Source: Pseudomonadota bacterium (lineage in GTDB: Bacteria > Pseudomonadota > Gammaproteobacteria > Xanthomonadales > Xanthomonadaceae). From it: a stretch of DNA of 5,482 nt. Location of the stretch: contig JAEXNZ010000411.1 in assembly GCA_023439425.1 (NCBI GenBank), positions 1-5,482 on the forward strand, in the 5' to 3' direction. A program made the position numbers and the translations under genes. The notes beneath the pieces are model-generated. The model worked only from the letters and a program-made list of their open reading frames with translations, was not told the origin of the DNA and ran no database searches. Of this stretch, positions 5,467 through 5,482 are shown piece after piece (positions within the stretch are counted from its first letter, which is position 1; the number at the start of each line of letters is the position of its first letter).

Positions 5467-5482
5467 CGCGTATGCGTGGTTG

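Noticed and set aside
5468..5482. Short ACGC/GCGT inverted repeat after the RegA-like stop
   Set aside because: A 4-bp stem is too short for a terminator, and the window ends before any T-run could be seen.

Overview
The window is about two thirds G+C by eye, gene-dense and chromosomal in character. Protein sequences and gene content point to a gammaproteobacterium of the Xanthomonadaceae, most like Stenotrophomonas or Xanthomonas. This is judged from remembered family sequences, not from a search. No mobile element, phage gene, CRISPR array, tRNA or rRNA was seen, and no gene is visibly broken.

Layout, left to right. Positions 1-24 may be the last codons of an upstream gene. KDPG aldolase (eda, + strand, 39-698) follows. 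It converges, with only 7 bases between stop codons, on a LuxR/NarL-class response regulator of the GacA/UvrY type (- strand, 706-1353). A 197-base gap (1354-1550) carries that regulator's leader and a candidate promoter. Next come two - strand genes that overlap by 20 bases: ispG (start 3540, stop 2275), then a PAP2-family membrane phosphatase (start 2294, stop 1551). A 124-base divergent intergenic region (3541-3664) separates ispG from a + strand two-component pair: a RegB/PrrB-type membrane histidine kinase (3665-4894) and a RegA/PrrA-type response regulator (4891-5466). The last two genes share an ATGA stop/start overlap. The final 16 bases (5467-5482) hold nothing identifiable.

How the genes fit together. 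Eda is the last enzyme of the Entner-Doudoroff pathway and makes pyruvate and glyceraldehyde 3-phosphate. These are also the two substrates that start the MEP isoprenoid pathway, in which IspG is a late [4Fe-4S] enzyme. The phosphatase translated after IspG is the kind of protein that could recycle undecaprenyl pyrophosphate, an isoprenoid end product, but its substrate is not proven. The RegB/RegA pair is a redox-responsive system. The kinase keeps both family hallmarks (the GGxxNPF quinone box and a cysteine about 40 residues after the phospho-histidine). The divergent region contains GCGGC-N5-GTCGC, which fits the half-site rule for RegA/PrrA DNA binding. The most interesting hypothesis in the window is therefore that redox control by this pair acts on its own operon and perhaps on the divergent ispG-phosphatase operon.

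Nothing here is an obviously new system. The points worth following are regulatory: the RegA-like box, possible leaderless starts on both sides of the divergent region, a perfect hairpin between the convergent genes, and small palindromes upstream of the GacA-like gene.
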